A stretch of DNA of 24,428 nt, taken from positions 1 through 24,428 of the forward strand of contig CAYLZN010000047.1 of assembly GCA_964387935.1 (NCBI GenBank), in the 5' to 3' direction. Both the position numbers and the translations under genes were made by a program. Under the pieces are notes generated by a model. The model was given only the letters and a program-made list of their open reading frames with translations. It was not told where the DNA came from and searched no databases. Positions 7,967 to 16,204 of the stretch are shown in pieces (within the stretch, counting starts at the first letter, position 1; every line of letters starts with the position of its first letter). The stretch is from CAYLZN01 sp964387935 (GTDB lineage: Bacteria > Acidobacteriota > Vicinamibacteria > Vicinamibacterales > JAFNAJ01).

Positions 7967-9205
7967 ATGAGCATCCAGGCGATAGCAGACAAGGTGCGTG
8001 CTGGCGGACGTCTGGACGTCGAGGAGGCCCGATGCCTCTATCGCGATGCCCCGACGCACCTGCTCGGCCGCCTGGCCGACGAGGTGCGCGCGCGCAAACA
8101 CCCCGAGCGCATCGTCACGTACATCATCGATCGCAACGTGAACTACACGAACGTGTGCGTGGCGCGCTGCGCCTTCTGTGCGTTCTATCGTCCCGTCGGA
8201 TCGCCCGAAGGCTACGTCCTGTCCTTCGAGGAGATCTTCCGGAAGATCGACGAGACGCGCGACGTGGGCGGCGAGCAGTTGCTGTTGCAGGGCGGCCACA
8301 ATCCCGATCTGCCGCTGGAGTGGTACGAAGATCTCTTCCGCGCGGTCAAAGGGCGCTACCAGGGTTTCCGCCTGCACGCGCTGTCGCCTCCCGAGGTCGT
8401 GCACCTGTCCAGGCTCTCGCGGCTGCCCGTGCGGACCGTCGTCGAACGGCTGATCGCCGCCGGGCTGGACAGCATCCCGGGCGGAGGCGCTGAAATCCTC
8501 GTCGATCGCGTTCGGAAGCTGCTCAATTGCTATACGAAGGCCACCGCTGATGAGTGGCTCGGTGTCATGAGGGAGGCGCACCGGCTCGGACTCCGGACGA
8601 CGGCCACGATGATGTACGGGAGCGTGGAGACGCCGGACGAGCGCCTGGAGCACCTGTTCCGCCTGCGCGCCCTGCAGGACGAGACGCGCGGGTTCACGGC
8701 GTTCATCGCCTGGAGCTACCAGCCGGAGCACACGGAACTCGCCGGTGTCGAGGCGACCGGGGTGGAGTACCTCCGCACGCTCGCGACAGCCCGCCTCGTG
8801 CTCGACAACTTCGAGAACCTGCAGGCGTCGTGGGTCACGCAGGGCGGGAAGGTCGGCCAGCTCTCCCTCGGGTTCGGCGCCAACGACATGGGCAGCGTGA
8901 TGATCGAAGAGAACGTGGTCCGCGCGGCCGGCGCCAGTTTCTGCATGGACGAGGTCGAGATCGTCGGCAACATCGAGGATGCCGGCTTTCGCGCGATGCG
9001 GCGGAACATGCATTACGACGTCCTCGGCGAGCCGATGTTCCGGCTGCGCGCGATCCCGAGACGCCTCACGCTCGACGTGGCCAAACACGACGGCGACCTG
9101 CTGGTGCCCTCGGAACTTTCGGCCTATGGCGCCCGCAGCCGTGCGGCGAAGGGCAGCCGCGCAGGTCAGGCTCCGACCGCCGCGCCGACCCTCGACCAGG
9201 CATGA
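7967..9205 (+). CDS. mqnC: Cyclic dehypoxanthinyl futalosine synthase MqnC (radical SAM)
   Basis: Radical SAM enzyme that cyclises dehypoxanthinyl futalosine to its spiro product in the futalosine pathway. The protein has 412 residues. The cluster-binding motif CVARCAFC places cysteines at 64, 68 and 71, preceded by DRNVNYTNV. Further MqnC features are LLQGGHNPDLPLEWY, the SIPGGGAEIL block and FGANDMGSVMIEENVV. I chose ATG at 7967 (MSIQAIADK) over an in-frame TTG three codons upstream. The last 25 or so residues (from about RSRAAKGS) are an Ala-, Arg- and Gly-rich tail that looks non-catalytic. The stop overlaps the ATG of the next gene (ATGA). The intact cysteines here contrast directly with the cysteine-free paralogue two genes upstream. 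Confidence 0.96.
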   Translation: MSIQAIADKVRAGGRLDVEEARCLYRDAPTHLLGRLADEVRARKHPERIVTYIIDRNVNYTNVCVARCAFCAFYRPVGSPEGYVLSFEEIFRKIDETRDVGGEQLLLQGGHNPDLPLEWYEDLFRAVKGRYQGFRLHALSPPEVVHLSRLSRLPVRTVVERLIAAGLDSIPGGGAEILVDRVRKLLNCYTKATADEWLGVMREAHRLGLRTTATMMYGSVETPDERLEHLFRLRALQDETRGFTAFIAWSYQPEHTELAGVEATGVEYLRTLATARLVLDNFENLQASWVTQGGKVGQLSLGFGANDMGSVMIEENVVRAAGASFCMDEVEIVGNIEDAGFRAMRRNMHYDVLGEPMFRLRAIPRRLTLDVAKHDGDLLVPSELSAYGARSRAAKGSRAGQAPTAAPTLDQA

Positions 9206-10450
9206 TCGCCACGACCGTCTACCGGGCGGCCTGGGTGGTGCCGGTGATTCGGCCTCCGCTGGCTGACGCCTGGGTGGCGATCCATGACGGGCGGATCGTC
9301 GGGCTCGGGCAGGGTGCGTCTCCCGCGGCGGCCCGTCAGGAGGACCTCGGCGAGGTTGCGCTGATGCCAGGGCTGGTCAACGCTCATACGCACCTGGAGC
9401 TGTCCGGGCTGCGCGGTCTCGTGCCGCCGGGCGCGTCTCTGGTCGACTGGGTGCGCGCGCTCGTGGCCGTGCGCGCAGCCCGGCCTGACGATGCTGCAGC
9501 CGCCGCGCGGGCGATTGACGAGGCCGTGGACTCCGGGACCCTGGCGTGCGCTGACATCTCGAACGGCCTGGGCACCCCGGCGTTGTTTGCCGGCAAGCCG
9601 CTCGAGGCCGTCGTCTTCCATGAAGTCCTCGGGTTCGACGCGTCGCGCGCGTCGGACCGGTTCGCAGCCGCCGAGGCGCGGGTGAAGGCACTGCCGTCGC
9701 CTCGGAACGTGCGGCTCCGCGTGACGCCCCACGCGCCGTACTCGACGGCGGCGGAGCTGGTCCGCCAGATTGCGGCATGTCAGCCGGCGTGGCCGTCGGC
9801 TTCCGTTCACCTTGCCGAATCGCGCGAAGAGGTCGAGTTCCTGGCGACCGGAGGCGGCGCGTGGCGGGACCTGCTGGAGCGCGTCGGGGAGCTTCCCCGG
9901 GGCTGGGCCGCTCCCGGCCAGCGTCCTGCGCACTACCTCGACGACCTCGGGTTGTGGAGGCCTGGGGTGCTGGCCGTGCACGGGGTGCAGTTGACGCCCG
10001 AGGAACTCGACCTGCTCGCCGCGCGCGACGTCACGCTCGTGACGTNNNNNNNNNNGGATCATCTGCCTTGTATACCGACGACCCGGCAACGAACACGTCG
10101 GCGCCGGCGGGCCACCGGTCGAGCGGTTCGCGGCCTCAGGGGTTCGCGTGGCGATCGGCACCGACAGCCTGGCGAGTGCGCCGGACATGAACCTCTTCGC
10201 CGAGCTCGCGGCACTGCGTCGCCTGGCACCGGACGTGCCGGCGGGGACTCTGCTGACCTGGGCGACCCAGAACGGGGCCGTGGCGCTCGGCCTCGACCCG
10301 GACCTCGGGGCGCTCGCGCCAGGACGACGGGCGCGCTTCCTCGCCGTGCGGCTGGCGCGCCGCACCGAGGACGTCGAAGAGGCGCTGGTGGGCGGAGTGA
10401 CCCCGTCGGCGGTGACCTGGATCGACGATCGCGTGCCGGTGGCGGCGTGA
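9202..10450 (+). CDS. Amidohydrolase, probable aminofutalosine deaminase (interrupted by assembly gap)
   Basis: A metal-dependent amidohydrolase of the cytosine/SAH/aminofutalosine deaminase group. In a futalosine operon it most likely deaminates aminodeoxyfutalosine before the nucleosidase step. Visible motifs are the metal-binding HTH at residues 62-64, HLAES, VHGVQL, and after the gap GTDSLAS with the metal-ligand Asp. Ten Ns at 10046-10055 interrupt the gene. The frame before the gap (from 9202) and the frame after it differ by one base, so ten is not the true gap length. The downstream frame reads EHVGAGGPPVERFAASGVRV straight into the GTDS motif, so both halves clearly belong to one gene. 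The family CPRSN block that should follow LVT is lost at the junction. The start overlaps the mqnC stop, and the gene ends at TGA 10448-10450. The specific substrate is inferred from context. Confidence 0.85.
10046..10055. other. Assembly gap (10 Ns)
   Basis: A run of ten N characters sits inside the amidohydrolase gene. The coding frames on the two sides differ, so the run is a placeholder and not a measured length. Counting codons, the true missing length must be a multiple of three if the gene is intact. The first 30 or so bases after the gap also read poorly against the family, so the contig end itself may be faulty. Confidence 0.99.
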
Positions 10451-10451
10451 C

Positions 10452-11306
10452 ATGCTGGCGAAGGCGAGGCTCTACGCGTCGTTCGTGCGGTTCAGCCACT
10501 CCGTGTTCGCGCTGCCGTTTGCGCTGGTCGGCGCCCTGCTGGCCGCGCGCACCGCGCCTCTGACCGTGTCGCGCGTCGCCTGGATCATTGGCGCCATGGT
10601 GAGCGCGCGCAGCGCGGCCATGGGGTTCAACCGGCTGGCCGACGCGCGGTTCGACGCGTTGAACCCGCGCACGGCCATGCGAGAACTGCCCCGCGGCGCC
10701 ATGTCGGAGCGGGAAGCGCTGGTGTTCGTCACCGCGTCGTGCACGGCGTTCCTGGTGTGCGCCTGGGCCCTGGGCCCGATCTGCTTCGCGCTGTCTCCGC
10801 TGGCGCTGGCCATCGTCTTCTGGTACTCGCTCGCGAAACGGTACACGTGGGCGACACAGCTCTTCCTGGGCCTGGCGATGGCCGTCGCGCCGGTGGGGGG
10901 GTGGCTCGCCGCCGGCGGCGGTCTCGCGTGGGAGCCCCTCTGGCTGGCGTTCGCCATTGGCGCCTGGGTGGGCGGGTTCGACGTCCTCTACGCGTGCCAG
11001 GACGTGGAGTTCGACCGCGACCACGGGCTGCGTTCCGTGCCCACGCGCTTCGGCGTCCCGGCGGCGATCGGGATCTCACGCGTGCTGCACGCGGTGGCCG
11101 TGGTCTGCCTGACCGGCCTCGGCGTCCAGGGGCGGCTGGGGCCGTTGTACTTCGGCGGCGTGGCCCTCGTCGCGATCCTGCTCATCTACGAGCAGTCCCT
11201 GGTTCGTGCCGACGACCTGTCGCAGGTCAAGCGCGCCTTCGACCTCAACGGGTATGTCGGCATTCTCTACCTGCTGACCACGGGAGTGGCCCTCTATGTC
11301 CACTGA
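10452..11306 (+). CDS. UbiA-family prenyltransferase, probable MqnP
   Basis: An integral membrane aromatic prenyltransferase of 284 residues. It would attach the polyprenyl tail to 1,4-dihydroxy-6-naphthoate (or its decarboxylated form) in menaquinone synthesis. Both Asp-rich Mg-diphosphate motifs are present: NRLADARFD (Asn60, Asp64, Asp68) and DVLYACQDVEFDRD (Asp177, Asp184, Asp188). The conserved GFNRLAD opening, the SVPTRFG block after the second motif and seven to nine hydrophobic segments fit the family. The start is one base after the amidohydrolase stop, and the last 11 bases overlap ubiX. Position in the mqn operon favours MqnP over a ubiquinone or heme O role; sequence alone does not settle this. 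Confidence 0.9.
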   Translation: MLAKARLYASFVRFSHSVFALPFALVGALLAARTAPLTVSRVAWIIGAMVSARSAAMGFNRLADARFDALNPRTAMRELPRGAMSEREALVFVTASCTAFLVCAWALGPICFALSPLALAIVFWYSLAKRYTWATQLFLGLAMAVAPVGGWLAAGGGLAWEPLWLAFAIGAWVGGFDVLYACQDVEFDRDHGLRSVPTRFGVPAAIGISRVLHAVAVVCLTGLGVQGRLGPLYFGGVALVAILLIYEQSLVRADDLSQVKRAFDLNGYVGILYLLTTGVALYVH

Positions 11307-11946
11307 ACCCGCCCGCCCCCGCAACATCGCGCTGGCCATGACGGGCGCGAGCGGCGCCCTCTATGGTGTGCGGACGCTCGCCGCACTGCTCTCGGCCGGC
11401 TGCGATGTCGACCTCGTGATCACCGAGTACGGGCGGCGCCTGTTGCGCGACGAACTCGGCGATGCCGCCAGCGTCGATCGTCTGCCGGAGTTCATGCGTC
11501 ACCGGTATGGCGACGAGGTGAGCCGCGGGCGCTGCGTGCTGCACTCCAACCGGGACCTCGGGGCGAAGCTCGCGAGCGGCAGCCAGGGATGTGAGGCGAT
11601 GGTCATCGTGCCCTGCTCGATGAAGACCATGGCCGGCGTGGCGCACGGCCTGTCGCGAAGCCTCGTGGAACGCGCGGCGGACGTGATGCTCAAGGAGCGC
11701 CGGCCGCTCGTGCTCGTGCCCCGCGAGACGCCGCTCAGCCTGCCCCAGCTTCGCAACATGGTGGTCTGCGCCGAGGCCGGCGCCATCGTCATGCCGGCCA
11801 TGCCGGGCTTCTACCAATTGCCGCAGACCCTCGACGACCTCGGCGCGTTCATGGCCGGCAAGATCCTGTCCGTGCTCGGCTTCCGGCAACGGCTGTTTCC
11901 AGCCTGGAAGGACGATCGGTCCGCAGGTGGCGATGCAGACGACTGA
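11296..11946 (+). CDS. ubiX: UbiX-family flavin prenyltransferase
   Basis: Makes prenylated FMN, the cofactor of UbiD-type decarboxylases, from FMN and dimethylallyl phosphate. The 216-residue protein shows the family blocks MTGASGA (residues 15-21), VPCSMKTMAGVAHG, LVPRETPLS and MPAMPGFY. In the futalosine pathway this cofactor would serve a UbiD-type decarboxylase (MqnL), which is not encoded in the window. ATG at 11296 lies inside the end of the prenyltransferase gene (11-base overlap), and its 3' end overlaps the methyltransferase start. This points to one transcript and coupled translation. Confidence 0.95.
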   Translation: MSTEPARPRNIALAMTGASGALYGVRTLAALLSAGCDVDLVITEYGRRLLRDELGDAASVDRLPEFMRHRYGDEVSRGRCVLHSNRDLGAKLASGSQGCEAMVIVPCSMKTMAGVAHGLSRSLVERAADVMLKERRPLVLVPRETPLSLPQLRNMVVCAEAGAIVMPAMPGFYQLPQTLDDLGAFMAGKILSVLGFRQRLFPAWKDDRSAGGDADD

Positions 11947-12685
11947 ACCGGAGACGCTGCCGCGGCGCGCGGGTGGCGCGACGGTCGAGAAGAGCCCTGC
12001 CCGCATTGCCGGCATGTTCGATGCGATCGCGGTGCGCTATGACCTGCTGAACCACGTGCTCAGCGGGGGAGCGGACTGGTACTGGCGGTGGCGGGCGATT
12101 CGCGCGCTGCGATTGACGCCCGCCGCGATCGTCCTGGACCTCTGTACGGGCACCTGCGACTTCGGGGTCGAGGCGCTCAGGCGCGCGCGCGTGAGGCGCG
12201 TCGTCGGCATCGACTTCGCCGCGGAGATGCTGCGCATCGGTCAGGACAAACTCCGTCGGCGCGGGCTGTGGGCCAGGGCCCCGCTGGTGCGCGGAGACGC
12301 GGCCCACATCCCCCTGGCGGCGGCGACTGTCGATGCCGTGACCATGGCCTTCGGCATCAGGAATGTCGAAGTGCCGGAAACGGCCTGCCGCGAGATGGCG
12401 CGCGTGCTGAAGCCGGGCGGGCAACTCGCCGTCCTGGAGTTCTCCATGCCGACCGCGCCCGGCATCCGCCAGCTCTACGCCTGGTACTTCCGGAACGTCC
12501 TGCCACGGATCGGCCGGCTCGTCTCCCGGCACAGTGACGCCTACTCCTATCTGCCGACGTCGGTGGGTGCGTTCTTCACGCCGGCCGAATTCACCGGACT
12601 GCTCGCGCGTGCCGGATTCGAGGACGTACGGACGGTTTCGTTGACGCTGGGCGTCGTGCAGCTCTACCTGGCCCGGAGGCCCTAG
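11927..12685 (+). CDS. Demethylmenaquinone methyltransferase (UbiE/MenG)
   Basis: SAM-dependent C-methyltransferase for the last step of menaquinone synthesis. The protein has 252 residues from GTG 11927; ATG at 11933 is an equally possible start two codons later. UbiE-family blocks are MFDAIAVRYDLLNHVLS at the N-terminus, the SAM motif LDLCTGTCDFG, the diagnostic FGIRNV, KPGGQLAVLEFS, and AYSYLPTSVGAFF near the C-terminus. The second Gly of the usual GTG(D/C) SAM-binding loop is Cys here, a variation rather than a clear loss. The start overlaps ubiX by about 20 bases. It is the last gene of the quinone operon, and 125 non-coding bases follow. Confidence 0.92.
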   Translation: MAMQTTEPETLPRRAGGATVEKSPARIAGMFDAIAVRYDLLNHVLSGGADWYWRWRAIRALRLTPAAIVLDLCTGTCDFGVEALRRARVRRVVGIDFAAEMLRIGQDKLRRRGLWARAPLVRGDAAHIPLAAATVDAVTMAFGIRNVEVPETACREMARVLKPGGQLAVLEFSMPTAPGIRQLYAWYFRNVLPRIGRLVSRHSDAYSYLPTSVGAFFTPAEFTGLLARAGFEDVRTVSLTLGVVQLYLARRP

Positions 12686-12716
12686 CACGACCAGATGGCC
12701 TTCCCGAACGTCCAAA

Positions 12717-12733
12717 CGGGCAGCTATAGCCCG
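12717..12733. repeat. Short inverted repeat between the quinone operon and the TonB-like gene
   Basis: CGGGC and GCCCG form a 5-bp stem around a 7-base loop, 32 bases after the methyltransferase stop and just ahead of a candidate -10 element. No T-run follows, so it is a weak terminator candidate; it could equally be an operator or chance in such G+C-rich DNA. Confidence 0.25.
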
Positions 12734-12744
12734 CTGACCCCCGC

Positions 12745-12753
12745 TGCTATACT
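12745..12753 (+). promoter_or_regulatory. Candidate extended -10 promoter for the TonB-like gene
   Basis: TGCTATACT fits a TGn plus TATACT extended -10 element, 57 bases before the TonB-like start, inside a 125-base intergenic region. No convincing -35 box lies 16-18 bases upstream, which is tolerable for extended -10 promoters. The same TGnTATACT pattern recurs before yceD. Confidence 0.4.
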
Positions 12754-12810
12754 CAGTTCAGCTGCCAATTCCCTGGGCGCAGGACACGTGCAGCGCCAGA
12801 TCTGACCTTC

Positions 12811-13785
12811 ATGTTGCTGGAGTACGAGGATCGCCATCCGGAGACGCCGCGGCTCGAGAGTGCCATCTCGCGACGCGAGGGCGTCATGTACTCGATCTTC
12901 GCGCACATCGCCATCGTGCTGGCGATCGTCTACGTGCCCACCATCCCCTGGGTCCGCGAGGCCATCGAACAGGCGAGGGCCGAGGCCGTCACCGAGCAGC
13001 GCCTGCTGGAGGAGCAGCAGCGCCAGGATCCGCGCTTCGTGTTCGTGCAGCCGCGCATCGACACACCGGCGCCCGCGCCACCCCCGCGCGCGGAGCTGTC
13101 GGACCAGGATCGGATGGCGCAGGCGCTTGAGCGGGCGCCCGACCCCACCAATCCGCTCCCGTTCTCCCGTGGCAACTCGACCGACCGCACGGAGGCAGCG
13201 CTCGAGCGCGAACGTCCCCGAGGCGAGGGTCCGGGGACGCAGCCGTCGCAGCCATCCGACGCCACGCCCGCGGCCGGCGACGGCAACGGAACCGCCCCAC
13301 CGCTCGCCACCGATGCCGCGAAGACCGGCTACCTGAAGCCAGATTCGGCAGGCGGCGCGACGGCGCCGGCCGGTGGCGCCCTCGGGCAGGCGCTGCAGAA
13401 CCTGCAGCGCTACGTGCAGCGCGAGTCGTTCGACAACCCCCAGGGCGGGGGCGGTGCGTTCGGCCCGTCGATCCAGTTCGACACGAAGGGGGTGGAGTTC
13501 GGCCCGTGGATCCGGCGCTTCATCGCGCAGATCAAGCGCAACTGGTTCGTCCCGTACGCCGCGATGTCGTTCCGCGGCCACGTGGTGCTGACGTTCAACG
13601 TCCACCGCGACGGACGCATCACGGACCTCACCGTGTTGCAGCCTTCCCAGGTGGACGCGTTCAACAGTTCGGCGTTCAACGCCCTGCAGGGGTCCAATCC
13701 CACGCAGCCGCTGCCGCCGGAGTATCCCTCCGACAAGGCCTTCTTCACCGTCACGTTCTATTACAACGAGAGTCCCCCGCAGTAG
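12811..13785 (+). CDS. TonB-family energy-transducing protein
   Basis: A 324-residue inner-membrane-anchored periplasmic protein. A short cytoplasmic N-terminus (about 25 residues, charged) precedes one transmembrane segment near residues 27-45 (SIFAHIAIVLAIVYVPTI). A long Pro-, Ala-, Glu- and Gly-rich periplasmic stretch follows. The last 90 or so residues resemble a TonB C-terminal domain (IKRNWFVPYAA, HVVLTFNVHRDGRI, FFTVTFYY). Such domains normally couple inner-membrane proton flow to outer-membrane receptors. No exbB or exbD lies nearby, so it may use ExbBD encoded elsewhere or be a structural relative, such as a TolA-like protein. I kept the ATG at 12811; an in-frame ATG at 12886, just before the membrane segment, is possible. 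miaA begins one base after its stop. Confidence 0.8.
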   Translation: MLLEYEDRHPETPRLESAISRREGVMYSIFAHIAIVLAIVYVPTIPWVREAIEQARAEAVTEQRLLEEQQRQDPRFVFVQPRIDTPAPAPPPRAELSDQDRMAQALERAPDPTNPLPFSRGNSTDRTEAALERERPRGEGPGTQPSQPSDATPAAGDGNGTAPPLATDAAKTGYLKPDSAGGATAPAGGALGQALQNLQRYVQRESFDNPQGGGGAFGPSIQFDTKGVEFGPWIRRFIAQIKRNWFVPYAAMSFRGHVVLTFNVHRDGRITDLTVLQPSQVDAFNSSAFNALQGSNPTQPLPPEYPSDKAFFTVTFYYNESPPQ

Positions 13786-13786
13786 C

Positions 13787-14734
13787 GTGAGCGATCGGCG
13801 CCGGCCACCCCTTGTCGCGGTCCTCGGCCCCACGGCCGCGGGCAAGAGCCGCCTCGGCATCCGCCTGGCCCAGGCGCTCGACGGCGAGATCGTCAACTGC
13901 GATTCCACCGCCGTGTATCGAGGGGTGGACATCGGCACCGACAAGGTGCCCCTGGCCGAACAAGGCGACGTGCCGCATCACCTGATCGACATCGTGGATC
14001 CGCGGGAGACCTACTCCGCCGCCCAGTACGCGAGGGACGCCAGCCGCGTCGTCACCGACATCACGCGGCGCGGCCGGCTGCCCATCGTGGTCGGCGGCAC
14101 GGGGCTCTACTACCGGGCTCTGGCTCGCGGGTTCTTCCCGGGACCGGGGCGCGACGAGCGCCTGCGTGCCCGGCTCGATCGCACGGCAGACCGCCGGGGC
14201 AGTGCCTTCCTGCACCGCGCCGTGGCACGGATCGATCCGGCGTCGGCCGTGCGGATCCTGCCGGGCGACCGCAAGCGCCTCGTGCGGGCGCTCGAAGTGT
14301 TCCTGCTCACCGGCCGCCCCCTGACCGAGCATTTCGCGGACACGCGGTCGCCGGTCGAGGACTACCAGATCACGGCGCTCGCGCTGAGCCTCCCGTCCGG
14401 GCTGATCGCGGAGCGCGTCTCGCGCCGGGTGGACGAGCAGTTCGCGCGCGGCGTGGTCGATGAAGTGCGCGCGCTGCTGCGTGAGGGCGTGCCGGAACGG
14501 GCGCATGCGCTGAGCGGCCTCGTGTACCGGCAGGTCCTCGAGTACCTCCACGGCGTGCGGGGCGAGGCCGACACGCGCGCGCTCATCGTCCGGGAGAACA
14601 AGCGATACGCACGGCGCCAGTTGATCTGGTTTCGGAAAGAGCCTAATCTACACTGGCTGTCAGGGCCAGGAGAAGCGCCGGCCGCGTTCGAGGCAGCGCT
14701 CGACGTGCTTCGCGCACAGGGGATCAGGAACTGA
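13787..14734 (+). CDS. miaA: tRNA dimethylallyltransferase MiaA
   Basis: Adds a dimethylallyl group to N6 of A37 in tRNAs that read codons starting with U. The protein has 315 residues, normal for the family. The P-loop GPTAAGKS is at residues 14-21, followed by CDSTAVYRGVDIGTDK, HHLIDI, the VVGGTGLYYRAL block and, near the C-terminus, ENKRYARRQLIWFRK. The GTG start at 13787 is one base after the TonB-like stop. The stop overlaps the hfq ATG by one base (TGATG), the same miaA-hfq order seen in many bacteria. Confidence 0.97.
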   Translation: MSDRRRPPLVAVLGPTAAGKSRLGIRLAQALDGEIVNCDSTAVYRGVDIGTDKVPLAEQGDVPHHLIDIVDPRETYSAAQYARDASRVVTDITRRGRLPIVVGGTGLYYRALARGFFPGPGRDERLRARLDRTADRRGSAFLHRAVARIDPASAVRILPGDRKRLVRALEVFLLTGRPLTEHFADTRSPVEDYQITALALSLPSGLIAERVSRRVDEQFARGVVDEVRALLREGVPERAHALSGLVYRQVLEYLHGVRGEADTRALIVRENKRYARRQLIWFRKEPNLHWLSGPGEAPAAFEAALDVLRAQGIRN

Positions 14735-14997
14735 TGCCGCAGAGCAAAGAAGCCAAGAGCCAGGGCTCGTCGCCGAATATCCAGGACGTGTTCCTGAATT
14801 ACGCGCGCCGCGAGCGCCTCCCCGTCCACATCCGGATGGTCGACGGCAGCGAGCTGCAGGGGCGGATCAAGAACTTCGACCGCTTCGCGCTCATCGTCGA
14901 GCACAACAACGCCGACCACATGATCTTCAAGCACGCCATCGCGAGCATCAAGTCGCCGCGGACGATCGGGAACTACTACACGTCACACGACTCCTAG
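14734..14997 (+). CDS. hfq: RNA-binding chaperone Hfq
   Basis: An Sm-fold ring protein that helps small RNAs pair with mRNAs. The protein has 87 residues. After a short charged N-terminal extension come Gln17-Asp18 (matching E. coli Gln8-Asp9) and FLNYARRERLPV. Sm1 holds GSELQGRIKNFDRF, and Sm2 holds MIFKHAIASI with Lys66 and His67 matching the proximal-face KH pair. Tyr55 of the E. coli YKHA motif is Phe here. The protein ends soon after the Sm core, without the long E. coli-type C-terminal tail. Start overlaps the miaA stop. Confidence 0.96.
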   Translation: MPQSKEAKSQGSSPNIQDVFLNYARRERLPVHIRMVDGSELQGRIKNFDRFALIVEHNNADHMIFKHAIASIKSPRTIGNYYTSHDS

Positions 14998-15005
14998 CGC
15001 CGGCC

Positions 15006-16190
15006 GTGTCCCCTCGGCCTTCCGTCTCCCGCGTCGTCCTCATCGTGCTCGACAGCGTCGGCATCGGCGAACTGCCGGACGCGGGCGTGTACGGTGACGA
15101 GGGGAGCGACACGGTGGGCAACATCGGGCGCGAGGTGGGGCTGGCCCTGCCCACGTTGCGCTCCCTGGGCCTCGACCACGTCGCCAGACTGGGCCCTGCC
15201 CGCGGGCAGCCCCGTGGAGCCGCCGGTCGGCTGGCCGAACGATCGCCTGGCAAGGACTCCGTCACCGGACACTGGGAGCTGATGGGCCTCGTCATCGACC
15301 GGCCCTTCCCGGTCTTCCCCGACGGGTTTCCTCCCGACATCATCGGCGCCTTCGAACAGCGGATCGGGCGACGCAGCCTCGGCAACAAGGCCGCGTCCGG
15401 CACCGAGATCATCGCGGAGCTGGGGGAGGAGCACCTCCGCACCGGCGCGCCAATCGTCTACACGTCGGCGGACAGCGTGTTCCAGATCGCGGCGCACGAA
15501 GACGTCGTCCCGGTTCCCGAGCTCTACCGGATGTGCGAGATCGCGTTCGACCTCGTGTCGCTCGGGCACGGGGTGGGACGGGTGATCGCCCGTCCGTTCG
15601 TGGGCGCGCCGGGGCGGTTCGAGCGCACGGCCAACCGCCACGACTACGCGCTCGAGCCGTTCGGATCAACGGTGCTGGACCACCTGGCGAGCGCGGGCTG
15701 GCCGGTCATCTCGGTGGGCAAGGTCCGGGACCTGTTCGCCGGCCGCGGGATCACGCGAGCCAACCCGAGCCGGAGCGACGAGCACGGCCTGGATCTCATC
15801 GAGCGCGAGCTGGCCCAGTCGCCCCGCGGCCTCATCTTCGCGAACCTCGTCGATTCCGACGCGAAGTTCGGCCACCGCAACAACCCCGCCGGGTACGCGG
15901 CCAACCTCGAGCGCATCGACGCGCGGCTCGCCGGGCTCCTCGACCGCCTGTCCCCGGGAGACGTCCTCATCATCACGGCCGACCACGGGAACGACCCGAC
16001 GACGCCGAGCACCGACCACTCGCGCGAGTACGTGCCGCTCCTGGTGATCGGGCCTGGCATCGGCAGAGGCACCGACCTCGGCACGCGCGAGACCTTCGCC
16101 GACCTCGGGCAGACGCTGGCCGACGTCTTCGACGTGGCCCCCACGTCGGCGGGCACCTCGTTTGCCGACCTGCTGTGGCCGGAGGGCTGA
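15006..16190 (+). CDS. deoB: Phosphopentomutase DeoB
   Basis: Interconverts (deoxy)ribose 1-phosphate and 5-phosphate in nucleoside salvage. The protein has 394 residues, normal for the alkaline-phosphatase-superfamily mutase. Metal and active-site blocks are all visible: VLDSVGIGELPDAG at the N-terminus, GKDSVTGHWE with the Thr that is phosphorylated during the reaction, VDSDAKFGHRN, TADHGNDP and TDHSREYVPLL. The start is GTG at 15006, eight bases after hfq. An HD-domain dNTP hydrolase follows, so nucleoside handling is a shared theme of the two genes. Confidence 0.96.
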   Translation: MSPRPSVSRVVLIVLDSVGIGELPDAGVYGDEGSDTVGNIGREVGLALPTLRSLGLDHVARLGPARGQPRGAAGRLAERSPGKDSVTGHWELMGLVIDRPFPVFPDGFPPDIIGAFEQRIGRRSLGNKAASGTEIIAELGEEHLRTGAPIVYTSADSVFQIAAHEDVVPVPELYRMCEIAFDLVSLGHGVGRVIARPFVGAPGRFERTANRHDYALEPFGSTVLDHLASAGWPVISVGKVRDLFAGRGITRANPSRSDEHGLDLIERELAQSPRGLIFANLVDSDAKFGHRNNPAGYAANLERIDARLAGLLDRLSPGDVLIITADHGNDPTTPSTDHSREYVPLLVIGPGIGRGTDLGTRETFADLGQTLADVFDVAPTSAGTSFADLLWPEG

Positions 16191-16204
16191 GGACGGTGCG
16201 CACG

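Noticed and set aside
8554..10563. Single + strand frame running through mqnC's 3' half, the amidohydrolase and the gap
   Set aside because: The part before 9202 is a shadow of mqnC, and the part after the Ns is out of frame with the conserved amidohydrolase C-terminus.
12717..12733. Rho-independent terminator after the quinone operon
   Set aside because: The stem is only 5 bp and no T-run follows, so I list it only as a weak inverted repeat.
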